From SAR324 cluster bacterium (GTDB taxonomy: Bacteria; SAR324; NAC60-12): a DNA stretch of 64,000 nt. The notes below the pieces were generated by a model, which was not told the origin of the DNA, did no database searches, and was given only the letters and a program-made list of their open reading frames with translations. The position numbers and the translations under genes were made by a program. The DNA lies in the NCBI GenBank assembly GCA_028281495.1, contig JANQJU010000050.1, forward strand, positions 57,922 through 121,921, given 5' to 3'. This document shows, piece after piece, positions 16,532 to 25,883 of this stretch; position 1 is the stretch's first letter; each line of letters begins with the position of its first letter.

Positions 16532-18436
16532 ATGCATCATGAAGGATTCTTTTTTCAAGCATTCATTTACCTCACCGCTGCGGTGCTTTCCGTTCCCTTG
16601 GCAAAACGCTTGGGCTTGGGTTCGGTGCTGGGCTATTTGATTGCCGGAGCCATCATTGGCCCCTCCGTATTAGGCTTAGTGGGTGATGAACAAACCAGTG
16701 TCTTGCACTTCGCAGAATTCGGTGTGGTGCTGATGTTATTTGTGATCGGATTGGAATTACAACCCAGCTTACTTTGGAAAATGCGAGGGTCGATTTTAGG
16801 AATGGGTGGCCTTCAAGTGGGAGCGAGTACCGCTTTGATTGCTGGGGTGAGCATGGCCTTAGGCTTATCCTGGTCGATGGCTTTAGCAGTGGGCATGACC
16901 CTCGCGCTTTCGTCCACAGCGATTGTGTTGCAGACTCTCAATGAGAAAGGTTTGATGAAAACAGAAGCCGGGCAATCCTGCTTCTCGGTGCTGTTATTTC
17001 AAGATATTGCCGTCATTCCAATGTTGGCCTTGATGCCCCTGTTGGCAAGTCCCGAACTCGTCGCTCCCCTGGTCGACAACGCAGGTCACGGTTCGGGCGA
17101 GCATCTCAGTTTCACAGAAACCTTGGCCGGATGGCAACGTGCCTTGCTCGTGATTGGAAGCGTGAGTGTGATCGTGTTAGCAGGACGGTTTTTGGTACGG
17201 CCCGCTTTCAGTATCATTGCCGAAACCCGTCTTCGAGAGATCTTCACTGCGGCTGCTTTGTTGATTGTTGTGGGAATCGCGCTACTGATGGAATTTGTGG
17301 GTCTATCCCCCGCTTTGGGTACTTTTTTAGCGGGAGTGGTCTTGGCAGAAAGCGAGTACCGTCATGAATTAGAAACCGACATAGAACCCTTCAAAGGCCT
17401 GTTGTTAGGATTATTTTTCATTGCGGTTGGGGCCAGCATTGATTTTCAATTGCTCTTTCAAAAACCGTTATTGGTGCTCAGTTTGGTGGCCGCTTTGGTC
17501 GTGGGGAAGTTCCTCGTGCTGGTCGGAGTCGCTCGTTTGTTTCGAATCCAAATGGGGCAGAATCTTTTGTTCTCCTTTGCCTTGGCTCAGGGGGGTGAAT
17601 TTGCCTTTGTGCTGTTTTCTTTCGCACTCCAAAACCAAGTGCTGACCCAAGAAATCACTCAATTGAGTATTGTAGTAGTCGCCCTTTCTATGGTCATCAC
17701 CCCCATCCTGATGATTGCGAACGAATTGCTCATTCAACCCCGTTTTGCCGAACAGGATCACGATTCACGCGAAGCCGATGTGATTAACGAAGAAAATCCA
17801 GTGATTGTGGCCGGCTTCGGACGTTTTGGACAGATCGTCACTCGTTTGCTCCAAGCCAATCACATCTCTGCCACAGTATTGGATCACGATGCCCGACACA
17901 TCGATATGCTACGACAGTTCGGATGGAAAGTGTTTTATGGCGATGCCGGTCGAGTGGACCTATTGCGTAGTGCCGGCGCAGAACATGCGAAGCTGTTGAT
18001 TATTGCGATTGACGACAAAGAACATGCCTTGGAAATGGTGAAACATGCTCGCAAGCATTTTCCCAACCTAAAAATCCTAGCACGGGCGATCGACCGCCGT
18101 CATGCGTATGAGCTATTGCAGCTCGGCGTGGATGGCATCCAACGAGAAACGTTTCAATCTTCTTTGGAAATGGGGGTGAGCGCCTTGCAAATCTTGGGCT
18201 TTCGTTCGCATCAGGCCCATCGGATGGCACGTACCTTTCGACATTATGACGAAGCCTATCTCCAAAAATTGTTTCGCATATGGGGAGATGAGAAAAACTA
18301 CGTGCAAGGTGTGAAGCAATATCTGAGTGATGTGGAAACCGTATTGAAAACGGACCGCAAAGAATTGCACTTGGAAGTCGATCCTGCTTGGGAAGGGTCG
18401 GAAGTTCGGGAAGACGTAACAGAAGAAAGCTCCTAG
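16532..18436 (+). CDS. KefC/KefB-like K+/H+ antiporter (CPA2 family)
   Basis: 634 residues. About 12-13 transmembrane segments (1-390) form a Na+/H+-exchanger fold. Its hallmark sequence after the intramembrane helices, ETDIEPFKGLLLGLFFIAVG, is nearly that of E. coli KefC. A cytoplasmic RCK/TrkA-N nucleotide-binding domain follows (VIVAGFGRFGQIVTRLL, ~415-430, with acidic VLDHD at the end of beta-2). These proteins extrude K+ in exchange for H+ during electrophile stress and are gated by glutathione adducts. The adjacent KefF-like gene makes the functional call firm. Glutathione control itself cannot be judged from the sequence. The gene ends one base before the convergent hybrid kinase. Confidence 0.92.
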   Translation: MHHEGFFFQAFIYLTAAVLSVPLAKRLGLGSVLGYLIAGAIIGPSVLGLVGDEQTSVLHFAEFGVVLMLFVIGLELQPSLLWKMRGSILGMGGLQVGASTALIAGVSMALGLSWSMALAVGMTLALSSTAIVLQTLNEKGLMKTEAGQSCFSVLLFQDIAVIPMLALMPLLASPELVAPLVDNAGHGSGEHLSFTETLAGWQRALLVIGSVSVIVLAGRFLVRPAFSIIAETRLREIFTAAALLIVVGIALLMEFVGLSPALGTFLAGVVLAESEYRHELETDIEPFKGLLLGLFFIAVGASIDFQLLFQKPLLVLSLVAALVVGKFLVLVGVARLFRIQMGQNLLFSFALAQGGEFAFVLFSFALQNQVLTQEITQLSIVVVALSMVITPILMIANELLIQPRFAEQDHDSREADVINEENPVIVAGFGRFGQIVTRLLQANHISATVLDHDARHIDMLRQFGWKVFYGDAGRVDLLRSAGAEHAKLLIIAIDDKEHALEMVKHARKHFPNLKILARAIDRRHAYELLQLGVDGIQRETFQSSLEMGVSALQILGFRSHQAHRMARTFRHYDEAYLQKLFRIWGDEKNYVQGVKQYLSDVETVLKTDRKELHLEVDPAWEGSEVREDVTEESS

Positions 18437-18437
18437 C

Positions 18438-20342
18438 CTACAAAATCCGAAGTATTTTTTGATGCAAACTTTCTTCGGTTAATGGCTTGGTCATGTAATC
18501 ATCGCATCCTGCTACCAAGCATTTTTGTAAATGCTCTTGGAAGGAATTGGCCGTGATCGCAATGATCGGGGTGGAAGGACGTTTTTGTTGGGCTTCCCAT
18601 TCACGAATCAAACGAGTGGCCATGTAACCATCCATGATCGGCATTTGAAGATCCATCAGAATCAAATCATAGGTTTGTTTTTTTACCAGACTGAGGGCTT
18701 CTTCGCCATTCTGAACGAGATCCACCGAGCTTCCCAAATGCTCAAGATAGTACTGAATGATGACTTGATTGTCGGGTGAGTCTTCGACCAATAAAATATC
18801 CAGATGCGGCAAATCGGGTAAGGCCATTTTGGGCATGGGGCGAGGTTCTGGGGCTTGCCGCGTTTCCACAGGCAACGTGAACGAAAACACACTCCCTGCA
18901 TTCAACTGACTCGTCACCCAAATATTTCCCCCCATCAATTCCACTAATTTTTGACAAATGGGGAGTCCGAGTCCGGTTCCCCCATATTTGCGAGTTGTCG
19001 AAGAATCCGCCTGAGTGAAACTGTTGAAGACCTGAGGCAGCTTTTCTTCAGGAATACCAATTCCTGTATCGGAAACCGTGAACAGTAAGACACAATCCGG
19101 TGCTTCGGAGCCTGCATAGGGTTGAACGTTCAGGGTAATGGCTCCTTCATCCGTAAACTTGATGGCATTGCTCAACAAATTGAGTAGGATTTGTTTCAGC
19201 CGAGTGGGATCCCCTAACAGGTGTATCGGGACGCTAGGACGAAATTGCACTTCGAGCTGCAAGCCTTTTTGTTGGGAACGGTGAAGCATCTGATCGTATA
19301 CTTGCTCGATAGCTTTCCGTAAATTGTAAGGGATCGCTTCCAGTTCCAATTGCTCCGCTTCGATCTTAGAAAGGTCCAAGGTATCGTTGACCAACTGCAA
19401 GAGATTGTTACCCGCACCGTGAATGGACCGCGCATACTTTTTTTGCAAAGGGTTGAGTTTGGTATCTCGCAGAATATCGGACATGCCCAAAATGGCATTC
19501 AAAGGAGTACGGATTTCGTGGCTCATCATGGCAAGAAATTCACTTTTGGCATGACTCGCTGCCTCGGCTGCTTCTTTGGCCTGTTTCAATTCTGCTTCCA
19601 CCATTTTGCGCTCCGCAATTTCTTGTTGCAATTGGTGGTTGGCCGATTTCAGTTGGTCATAAGAAGCGTGCAAATTGCCTTGCATCTGATTGACGGCTTG
19701 GACGACTCGCTCCAATTCGTCCGGTGGTTTTTCATCGGGATAGCTTCGGGACAGAGATAACGGTTTGTTGAGATGTTCTAACTCAAGTTCTTGGGTGTAT
19801 TCGGCCATCGTGTCCAAATGCCGGGTGACCAAAGCATAAAAGATGAACAACATGAAAAATGAAACTAAAAAGGTCTTGATCGACTGCGAGCCTAAAATGA
19901 TCAAGAACTTGTTCATCAGTTCTTGATACACCTCATCCAAACTGGCCGTGATGTAAAGATCACCTAACAGAAAGATAATTCCCTCCTCTTCATACTGCAA
20001 AGGAAAATGCCGGGTGATCACATTTTCCGTTTGGATTTCTCCGGCTTGGGCGCTGAGGTCATCTTCTCCACGAAATTCGACATGTTGAATATCGGGAAGC
20101 TGGACAATACCTTCTAAGTGGGTACGCAATTGCCGCTCGTCCAGCAGCCACACACTGCGCGTGAGACTCGCGAGATGTCCCGAACGCACTTGTAGAATCC
20201 GGCTCTCGATCATGTCAACATCGTGCCGGTAATCCCAGTAAAGTTGGATGAACGTGATGACCAACGTCAGGCAAGAACTGAACAACAAAATGTAAGCAAC
20301 CAAACGATAGATCACACTAGAGCGATTTTTCCGTTTCCTCAT
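18438..20342 (-). CDS. Membrane-bound hybrid sensor histidine kinase
   Basis: About 634 residues from the chosen ATG 20342 (MRKRKN). The frame is open upstream to 20564, but that extension lacks family features and the first membrane segment follows this Met directly. TM1 is ~12-35 and a ~120-residue periplasmic sensor region follows. TM2 (~155-177) leads to a HAMP-like linker and coiled coil. The kinase core has H-box MMSHEIRTPLNA (His ~272) and G-boxes DTGIGIPEEK and GGTGLGLPI. A C-terminal receiver (~514-634) has the phosphoacceptor Asp in LILMDLQMPIMDG and the conserved Lys in YMTKPLTEE. It lacks an Hpt domain and an output domain, so it must pass phosphate to another protein. No cognate partner is adjacent. 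Confidence 0.9.
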   Translation of the reverse strand: MRKRKNRSSVIYRLVAYILLFSSCLTLVITFIQLYWDYRHDVDMIESRILQVRSGHLASLTRSVWLLDERQLRTHLEGIVQLPDIQHVEFRGEDDLSAQAGEIQTENVITRHFPLQYEEEGIIFLLGDLYITASLDEVYQELMNKFLIILGSQSIKTFLVSFFMLFIFYALVTRHLDTMAEYTQELELEHLNKPLSLSRSYPDEKPPDELERVVQAVNQMQGNLHASYDQLKSANHQLQQEIAERKMVEAELKQAKEAAEAASHAKSEFLAMMSHEIRTPLNAILGMSDILRDTKLNPLQKKYARSIHGAGNNLLQLVNDTLDLSKIEAEQLELEAIPYNLRKAIEQVYDQMLHRSQQKGLQLEVQFRPSVPIHLLGDPTRLKQILLNLLSNAIKFTDEGAITLNVQPYAGSEAPDCVLLFTVSDTGIGIPEEKLPQVFNSFTQADSSTTRKYGGTGLGLPICQKLVELMGGNIWVTSQLNAGSVFSFTLPVETRQAPEPRPMPKMALPDLPHLDILLVEDSPDNQVIIQYYLEHLGSSVDLVQNGEEALSLVKKQTYDLILMDLQMPIMDGYMATRLIREWEAQQKRPSTPIIAITANSFQEHLQKCLVAGCDDYMTKPLTEESLHQKILRIL

Positions 20343-20612
20343 AAATGGGTCTGATAAGGGGTGAGTACGGAAAGACAGACGATGTGCCCCCATACTATTC
20401 GAAAAGCAGGACCAACTGAATAGAAATGTGCGAATTAAAACAACTTTAATATGGAACGCAGTAATACAGTCTCTTGCCTGGCAAATGTACAGGTAGAACC
20501 CAGTCCAGCGGGAATCAGATTGCTTTTGGAGTGTTCCCGTTGGAAATAAGATAGACATTGCCATATCTGTGCCGAATGAATCATGCTCAACCTCCGCTTA
20601 GAAAGGAAAGCT

Positions 20613-21365
20613 ATGTCCGAACACATTGCTATCAGCACTGAAGACCAAATTATGAAAATACAGTTCAACCGACCTGAAAAGAAGAATGCCCTCACTCAAG
20701 CCATGTATACGGAAGTGAAAGAAGCCCTGGAGGCTGCGGATGCCGATAATTCCATTCGTGTCGTATACATCAGCGGAGCTGGAGAAAATTTCACGAGTGG
20801 GAATGATATCAAAGATTTTGCCCAAACCGTTTCCACAGGTGGAATCAGCACAGCGGTTGCCTTTCTCCAAATACTCAACCAAGTGAACACGCCCTTGGTC
20901 GCCGTGGTGGAAGGTGCTGCTGTGGGTATCGGAACGACGATGCTGTTGCATTGCGATTTGGCTTATGCCGGAAGCCAAACACGCTTTCAGATGCCTTTTG
21001 TCAATCTCGGTTTGGTGCCAGAAGCCGGTTCAAGCTTCTTGTTACCCCATTTGATTGGCCCAGCACGGGCGATGGAATTGCTTCTCTTCGGAGAGCCGTT
21101 TGATGCCACCACCGCTCTGGATTTAGGAATCGTGAATGCGGTGTTACCTGAAGCCGATTTACACGCGCATGCTTGGCAAAAAACCAAACAACTGGCGCAG
21201 CAACCCCCCCATGCTGTGAAGCACACCAAACGCTTGGTGAAACGCGCTCTACGCCCTGCGATCACCGATGCCATGAATGCTGAAAATCAAGTCTTTGCGG
21301 AGTTGTTACAATCGCCTGAAGCCCAAGCGGCCTTCCAAGCGTTTCTCACCAAAAAGAAAGGCTGA
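20613..21365 (+). CDS. Crotonase-family enzyme (enoyl-CoA hydratase/isomerase-like)
   Basis: 250 residues from ATG 20613, chosen because AAAGGA lies 5 nt upstream. An in-frame ATG at 20583 has no such site. The oxyanion-hole segments are FTSGNDIKDFA and VVEGAAVGIGTTMLLHCDLA, followed by FVNLGLVPEAGSSFLLP. The two Glu residues of classic hydratases are not at their usual positions: the first aligns with Thr in GIGTT. A single Glu lies in PEAGSS, the position used by peroxisomal-type delta3,delta2-enoyl-CoA isomerases. The enzyme therefore more likely isomerises or processes unusual acyl-CoAs than hydrates them. It is cytoplasmic and monocistronic, and converges on the DUF454 gene. Confidence 0.85.
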   Translation: MSEHIAISTEDQIMKIQFNRPEKKNALTQAMYTEVKEALEAADADNSIRVVYISGAGENFTSGNDIKDFAQTVSTGGISTAVAFLQILNQVNTPLVAVVEGAAVGIGTTMLLHCDLAYAGSQTRFQMPFVNLGLVPEAGSSFLLPHLIGPARAMELLLFGEPFDATTALDLGIVNAVLPEADLHAHAWQKTKQLAQQPPHAVKHTKRLVKRALRPAITDAMNAENQVFAELLQSPEAQAAFQAFLTKKKG

Positions 21366-21384
21366 GGAATGCAGTTCCGAGCGG

Positions 21385-21819
21385 TCAGTCGCGAGAAGGG
21401 AGACGGAGGAGGAAGGTAATGACGCCTGCTCCAATCAGCAGCAGCATCACCCTCAAAAACCAAAGCTTCACAAAGAAGCCCAGGGTGATGCCAAACGTAA
21501 TGATGATCAAAGCAATGGCCTTGTATTTAGCACGACGCGGAATGCTGCGATGCTCACGCCATTCTCGGATAATCGGACCAAAGGTGCGGTTGTCCAGCAA
21601 CCATTGATAGAAGCGTGGGGACGACCGAGCAAAAAAGAATGCAGCAAGCAACAAAAAAGGCGTGCTAGGCAGTACTGGAAGCACGACCCCCGCTACAGCC
21701 AACCCGACACAAAACCATCCCAGGCCTATATAAATCCAACGTCGCGTCCCGGTCACTGCTACAACGACCGGACGGGATGCCGAAGCTTTAGACGATTCTG
21801 TGAATTCTGAAGGTTCCAT
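21385..21819 (-). CDS. DUF454 (YbaN-like) inner-membrane protein
   Basis: 144 residues of the YbaN/DUF454 family. After a short N-terminal extension come WIYIGLGWFCVGLAVAGVVL, then PVLPSTPFLLLAAFFFARSS, the family signature. The motif PRFYQWLLDNRTFGPIIREW and two further hydrophobic segments follow, giving about four transmembrane helices. The function of the family is unknown. The start is ATG 21819, whose A is also the last base of the upstream TGA (TGATG coupling); a TTG one codon earlier is an alternative. It is the last gene of the yej-like operon, although DUF454 proteins are not known transporter subunits. Confidence 0.85.
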   Translation of the reverse strand: MEPSEFTESSKASASRPVVVAVTGTRRWIYIGLGWFCVGLAVAGVVLPVLPSTPFLLLAAFFFARSSPRFYQWLLDNRTFGPIIREWREHRSIPRRAKYKAIALIIITFGITLGFFVKLWFLRVMLLLIGAGVITFLLRLPSRD

Positions 21820-23639
21820 CAATCGGCCTTATAAGTTTTATCCACAATCAATTGTGTCTCAAACGTTTTGCCACTTTTCATGGCGGCTTCGGTCTCTTTT
21901 TTGAGGTCTTCATCCATCCAGAAATTCCCCAGTGCAAAGGGTTCGAATAACTCATCGGAAGTACGAGTGCCCGGAACCTTAGGGAATTGCCACCAGCGCC
22001 ACGTGATCGTGCGAAAGTAGCTCACCTTGTAGAGCGGAACAAACCCTCCGACTTCATGTGCCATGGCCTGGATTTCGCGGGATAGCCTTTTTCGTTCTTC
22101 CACGTCAATGGAATGCCGATAGGCATAGACGATCTTGTCCAATTCGGGATCATCCGTGTTGGTGAAATTGTTAGTTTGGGGTTTGTGGGCATTGCTGGAA
22201 TGGAAGAATTCCCAATACTGAGGGCGCAATCCGGTTCCAAAAGCTGTGAAGATCACTTCATGTTTCTTTTCTTGAGCTAGCTTGAAAGAGGCGCTGCCAT
22301 CCAAACGTTGCAGCTTGAATTCGACTCCTGCTTTTTTGGCTTCTTCCTGCAACAAGACCAATCGTTGTGTATGCAAATCGGTCGCCCCATGGGTGATCGT
22401 AAACGAGAACCGCTGTTTGCCTTTCGCCCAGATGCCATCCTTCCCCCGTTCCCAGCCTGAAGCCCTCATCAGTTCTCCCACTTTTTTAATATCAAAGGGG
22501 CGGGCGCGCACATCGGGGTTGGTGTATTCTCCATAGCCCGTAAATTGATTGTGCAAGCGGCTATAATCCCCACGCAACAGTTCGTTCAGCAATTTATCGA
22601 CGTTGAGAGAATGTGCAAAGGCATGAACTACATTGCGGTCTGTGAATGGCTCTTTGTCCAGATTGATCCAGAAGCCGATAGAGGGTTCCTGCTGGTTGGT
22701 GTAAAACCAATATTTTTTGGCATACCCCTTGTCAAAAATGTCTAAGTTCTTGGATTTTTGATGCCAATAAGAGGGCAAGGTGAGCGTGAAGTCATCAACA
22801 CGATTCTTTCTAAAATGTTCATAAGCCACATTGATATCGCGGATCACGGTAAACCGAACTCGATCCACATTGTAGCGCCCCTGATTATATCGGAGGTCTT
22901 TGCCCCACCAGTCTTTTTTCCGTTTGAACGTGATGCTTTTCCCTTTGTCCACTTTGTCGATGATGTAAGGCCCGGTATTGGGTTCCACTTTCCAGTTGAA
23001 ACGCCGCACATAGTCCTTCGGGACTTCTCCCTTATAAAAGTGTTTGGGACGAGGAGCTAAGCCAATACGAAGATGGAGTTCCGGAAAGGGTTGACTGCCC
23101 ACAACGGCATAAGTGTGATCGTCATATATAATCACACGATCAAAAAATTGGGAGTAATAGGTATTGTACCAAGGCGCGACAATATTTTTGGACCGCATGA
23201 ATTCTAAGCCAAATTCAAAGTCTTCTGCGGTCACCGGGTGTCCATCAGACCATCGTGCTTTGGGATTGAGCTTGAAGTACATCGTTTTTTTATCATCTCC
23301 ATACGCCCAATGGGTTGCCAAAGAGGGTAAGATTTCTTCGGTCGTGGGATGGATTTCAAGGGCACTCAGGCGATTTCCGTTGATGTAAAGTCGAAACGAC
23401 CCATTGGAATCGGGACCGACGGTGCGCAACGTTAATGGAAAAGAAAGCATATAGGTTCGGTAAGTGCCTCCTTTTTTGGCACTGGGGTCGGTAAACAGGG
23501 GGGCGGTGTCATTGGTGATCCATTTGAGGTTGTCGGGCAAGGTTTCGGCGGCGAATCCGGTTCCGCTGCTTAACAGCAGTCCCCAAAAAACACCGACCAC
23601 CATTGCAAAACCAAGTCGCAATCGAAGAGAGGGTCGCAT
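21819..23639 (-). CDS. yejA: YejA-like peptide ABC transporter substrate-binding protein
   Basis: 606 residues, close to E. coli YejA (604). An N-terminal signal peptide (LRLGFAMVVGVFWGLLLSSG, cleavage near GFAA-ET) precedes an SBP_bac_5 periplasmic binding fold. Recognisable family segments are KGGTYRTYMLSFPLTLRTVG, LATHWAYGDDKKTMYFKLNP, ARWSDGHPVTAEDFEFGLEF and EPNTGPYIIDKV. YejABEF imports oligopeptides, including microcin C. Here the order of transcription is yejB, yejE, yejA, different from E. coli yejABEF. The ATPase yejF is missing from the operon, so an ATPase encoded elsewhere must energise it. Confidence 0.9.
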   Translation of the reverse strand: MRPSLRLRLGFAMVVGVFWGLLLSSGTGFAAETLPDNLKWITNDTAPLFTDPSAKKGGTYRTYMLSFPLTLRTVGPDSNGSFRLYINGNRLSALEIHPTTEEILPSLATHWAYGDDKKTMYFKLNPKARWSDGHPVTAEDFEFGLEFMRSKNIVAPWYNTYYSQFFDRVIIYDDHTYAVVGSQPFPELHLRIGLAPRPKHFYKGEVPKDYVRRFNWKVEPNTGPYIIDKVDKGKSITFKRKKDWWGKDLRYNQGRYNVDRVRFTVIRDINVAYEHFRKNRVDDFTLTLPSYWHQKSKNLDIFDKGYAKKYWFYTNQQEPSIGFWINLDKEPFTDRNVVHAFAHSLNVDKLLNELLRGDYSRLHNQFTGYGEYTNPDVRARPFDIKKVGELMRASGWERGKDGIWAKGKQRFSFTITHGATDLHTQRLVLLQEEAKKAGVEFKLQRLDGSASFKLAQEKKHEVIFTAFGTGLRPQYWEFFHSSNAHKPQTNNFTNTDDPELDKIVYAYRHSIDVEERKRLSREIQAMAHEVGGFVPLYKVSYFRTITWRWWQFPKVPGTRTSDELFEPFALGNFWMDEDLKKETEAAMKSGKTFETQLIVDKTYKAD

Positions 23640-23660
23640 AATGTGTCCTTTCTAATAGGG

Positions 23661-24704
23661 TTATTCATAGGTGGTATGCATCTTCGGATCAAAAGCTTCC
23701 CGGACGGCCTCACCAATAAAAGTGATGGTTACCATCACCACCACGATAGCGGCAAGGGTCGAGGAAATGATCCAGATGGAATCCAAGTTTTCAGTACCTT
23801 GTTGTAACAACTCTCCCCAACTGGGTGTGGGTGGAGGCAAGCCGAAACCGAGATAATCCAGAGCCGTCAGCGCGGCAATTCCTCCAGAGACACCAAAGGG
23901 AACAAAGGTAACAATCAATGAAATGGTATTGGGTAAGATGTGCACCAGAATGATACGCATATTGGAAGCCCCCAAAGACTGGGCTGCCATCACATAATCA
24001 CGAGCTTTTTCTTTGTAGGTGGAGGTGCGCATGAACCAAGTCATTCCCATCCATCCAAAGAAAACGTAAATAGCGGCCAATATATAAACATTGGGTAAGA
24101 TGATCGAAGCAATGATCATGATGATGTATAGAAATGGAACCGACTGCCAGATCTCAATGATCCGTTGGAAAAACAGATCGAATTTCCCACCAACATACCC
24201 CATCAAACACCCCAGCACGATGCCAATCGAAAACGTCAGTACCAACACCAACATGGAAAAAATCATCGACACCCGGAAGCCATAAACCAGCCGTGCGGCC
24301 ATGTCTCGACCGATCTTATCCGTTCCTAAATAATGCCCGTTCTCCCAGGAGGGCGGAAAGGGAGGAAAAGCATCTGCTTGGAGGTTTGTTTCAAACGCAT
24401 TGTAAGGCACCAACGGCATGATCACAAAATTCCCTGCGTCTTCTGATTCAAATTGCCGGTCTAGGTCGCGATAGTTGGTTTCATATTCATAATCCAACCC
24501 GAAAGTGGTTCCGGGAAGGATGTAACCATAGGAGGGAAAGTACCACTGCCCTTCGTAATGCACCACCAAGGCACGATTGCTGACCAATAATTCGGCAAAC
24601 ACGGCCACCAAAATCAAAAAACAAAAGATAATGAACGAGTAATAGCCCCGTTTGATGCTTTGAAAGCGTTTGATTTTTTTAACGGTAAGCGGATTGAGCT
24701 GCAT
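23661..24704 (-). CDS. yejE: YejE-like peptide ABC transporter permease
   Basis: 347 residues. The N-terminus (RGYYSFIIFCFLILVAVFAE) and the extended periplasmic loop with YEGQWYFPSYGYILPG match YejE, which has a longer first loop than DppC/OppC. The BPD_transp_1 domain follows, with GTDKIGRDMAARLVYGFRVS and the EAA-like coupling loop AAQSLGASNMRIILVHILPN. About six transmembrane segments are predicted. It forms the inner-membrane channel with YejB. It lies 7 bp after yejB and 21 bp before yejA, a compact operon. Confidence 0.9.
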   Translation of the reverse strand: MQLNPLTVKKIKRFQSIKRGYYSFIIFCFLILVAVFAELLVSNRALVVHYEGQWYFPSYGYILPGTTFGLDYEYETNYRDLDRQFESEDAGNFVIMPLVPYNAFETNLQADAFPPFPPSWENGHYLGTDKIGRDMAARLVYGFRVSMIFSMLVLVLTFSIGIVLGCLMGYVGGKFDLFFQRIIEIWQSVPFLYIIMIIASIILPNVYILAAIYVFFGWMGMTWFMRTSTYKEKARDYVMAAQSLGASNMRIILVHILPNTISLIVTFVPFGVSGGIAALTALDYLGFGLPPPTPSWGELLQQGTENLDSIWIISSTLAAIVVVMVTITFIGEAVREAFDPKMHTTYE

Positions 24705-24711
24705 AAACAGA

Positions 24712-25743
24712 TTATTTGAAGTCTACTCGGGGGTCGACTAATGCGACACAAAGATCGGAAAGAATGTTCCCCAACAGGCCCAGAATAGAAACGATCACGA
24801 GCACTCCCAACACCACCGGGAAATCGCGTTCCACCAAGGATTCGAAGCCGAGTAGCCCCAACCCATCGATGTTGAACACCTTTTCAATTAAAAACGAACC
24901 GGTGAGGAACAGCGTGATGTTGCTTCCAAAATAGGTCGCAATGGGGATCAAACTGTTGCGGAAAGCATGTTGGTACACAGCTTGACGGAAGGAAAGTCCT
25001 TTAGAAATAGCGGTTCTTACATACTCGGCCGCCAATTGATCCATCAGGGTGTTTTTCATCAAAAACGTCATGGTGGCAAAACTGCCCATCACATAAGCCG
25101 TAAGGGGAAGGACCGAATGATGGATCACATCCCACATTTTTTCTGCAAACGTGAGGTCTTCAAACTCATCGCTCACAAAACCTCCTAACGGGAACCAATC
25201 CCATTGGGCTGCTGGCCAAGCAAACAGGATAATGGCCACAATATAGCTGGGCAGAGCGTATCCCATCAAAACCAAAATAGATGAGGAATTGTCCACGAAA
25301 TGTTTGTGTTTCAAGGCCTTCAACACCCCCAACGGAATGCACACAAGATAGGTTAGCAGGGTCGTCATGAGTCCATAATAGGTCGAGACCGGGAGCTTGC
25401 TCACTAAAGTATCCCAAACCGGATCGTAATAGCGCAACGAATATCCCAAATCAAAAGTAAGGACTTTGCCCATCCATTCCAAATAGCTCACCAGAATCGG
25501 TTTATCGAATCCATAAAACTCTTTAAGTTCTTGAATCTGCTCATCCGAAAGTGGGGAACCGCTGCTTTGCAATGAATCCGACCCGCTACCCGAGTCAAAG
25601 TTTTGATCCTGAAAACGAGCTTCCGCGATAATCCGATCCACCGGGCCTCCCGGAACAAACCGGGTGATGGAGAACACCAGTAGCGTGATGCCTATGAAGG
25701 TGGGAATGACCAACAACAATCGTCGAATGAAGTAACCGCTCAT
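24712..25743 (-). CDS. yejB: YejB-like peptide ABC transporter permease
   Basis: About 343 residues from ATG 25743, chosen because MSGYFIRRLLLVIPTF aligns with the start of YejB; a GTG at 25755 is an alternative. The DppB/YejB features are VPGGPVDRIIAEARF, LKEFYGFDKPILVSYLEWMG and GYSLRYYDPVWDTLVSKLPV. The coupling loop YVRTAISKGLSFRQAVYQHAFR and FLIEKVFNIDGLGLLGFES follow. About six transmembrane helices are predicted. It is the first gene of the four-gene leftward operon yejB-yejE-yejA-DUF454, so the promoter should lie within 25744-25883, between this gene and the downstream end of patB. Confidence 0.9.
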   Translation of the reverse strand: MSGYFIRRLLLVIPTFIGITLLVFSITRFVPGGPVDRIIAEARFQDQNFDSGSGSDSLQSSGSPLSDEQIQELKEFYGFDKPILVSYLEWMGKVLTFDLGYSLRYYDPVWDTLVSKLPVSTYYGLMTTLLTYLVCIPLGVLKALKHKHFVDNSSSILVLMGYALPSYIVAIILFAWPAAQWDWFPLGGFVSDEFEDLTFAEKMWDVIHHSVLPLTAYVMGSFATMTFLMKNTLMDQLAAEYVRTAISKGLSFRQAVYQHAFRNSLIPIATYFGSNITLFLTGSFLIEKVFNIDGLGLLGFESLVERDFPVVLGVLVIVSILGLLGNILSDLCVALVDPRVDFK

Positions 25744-25883
25744 ACTTGCCAACACGTGGAAGGGGGAGAATTGAATAAGCTTAACACGATACTCATATTA
25801 AGCGGAATGGAAGAGACAATGTCCAGTTTAAGGCGAGACGAGGTTCGGTTGGGACACCCTCACTCCAAGCGGTCCAGATGGAT

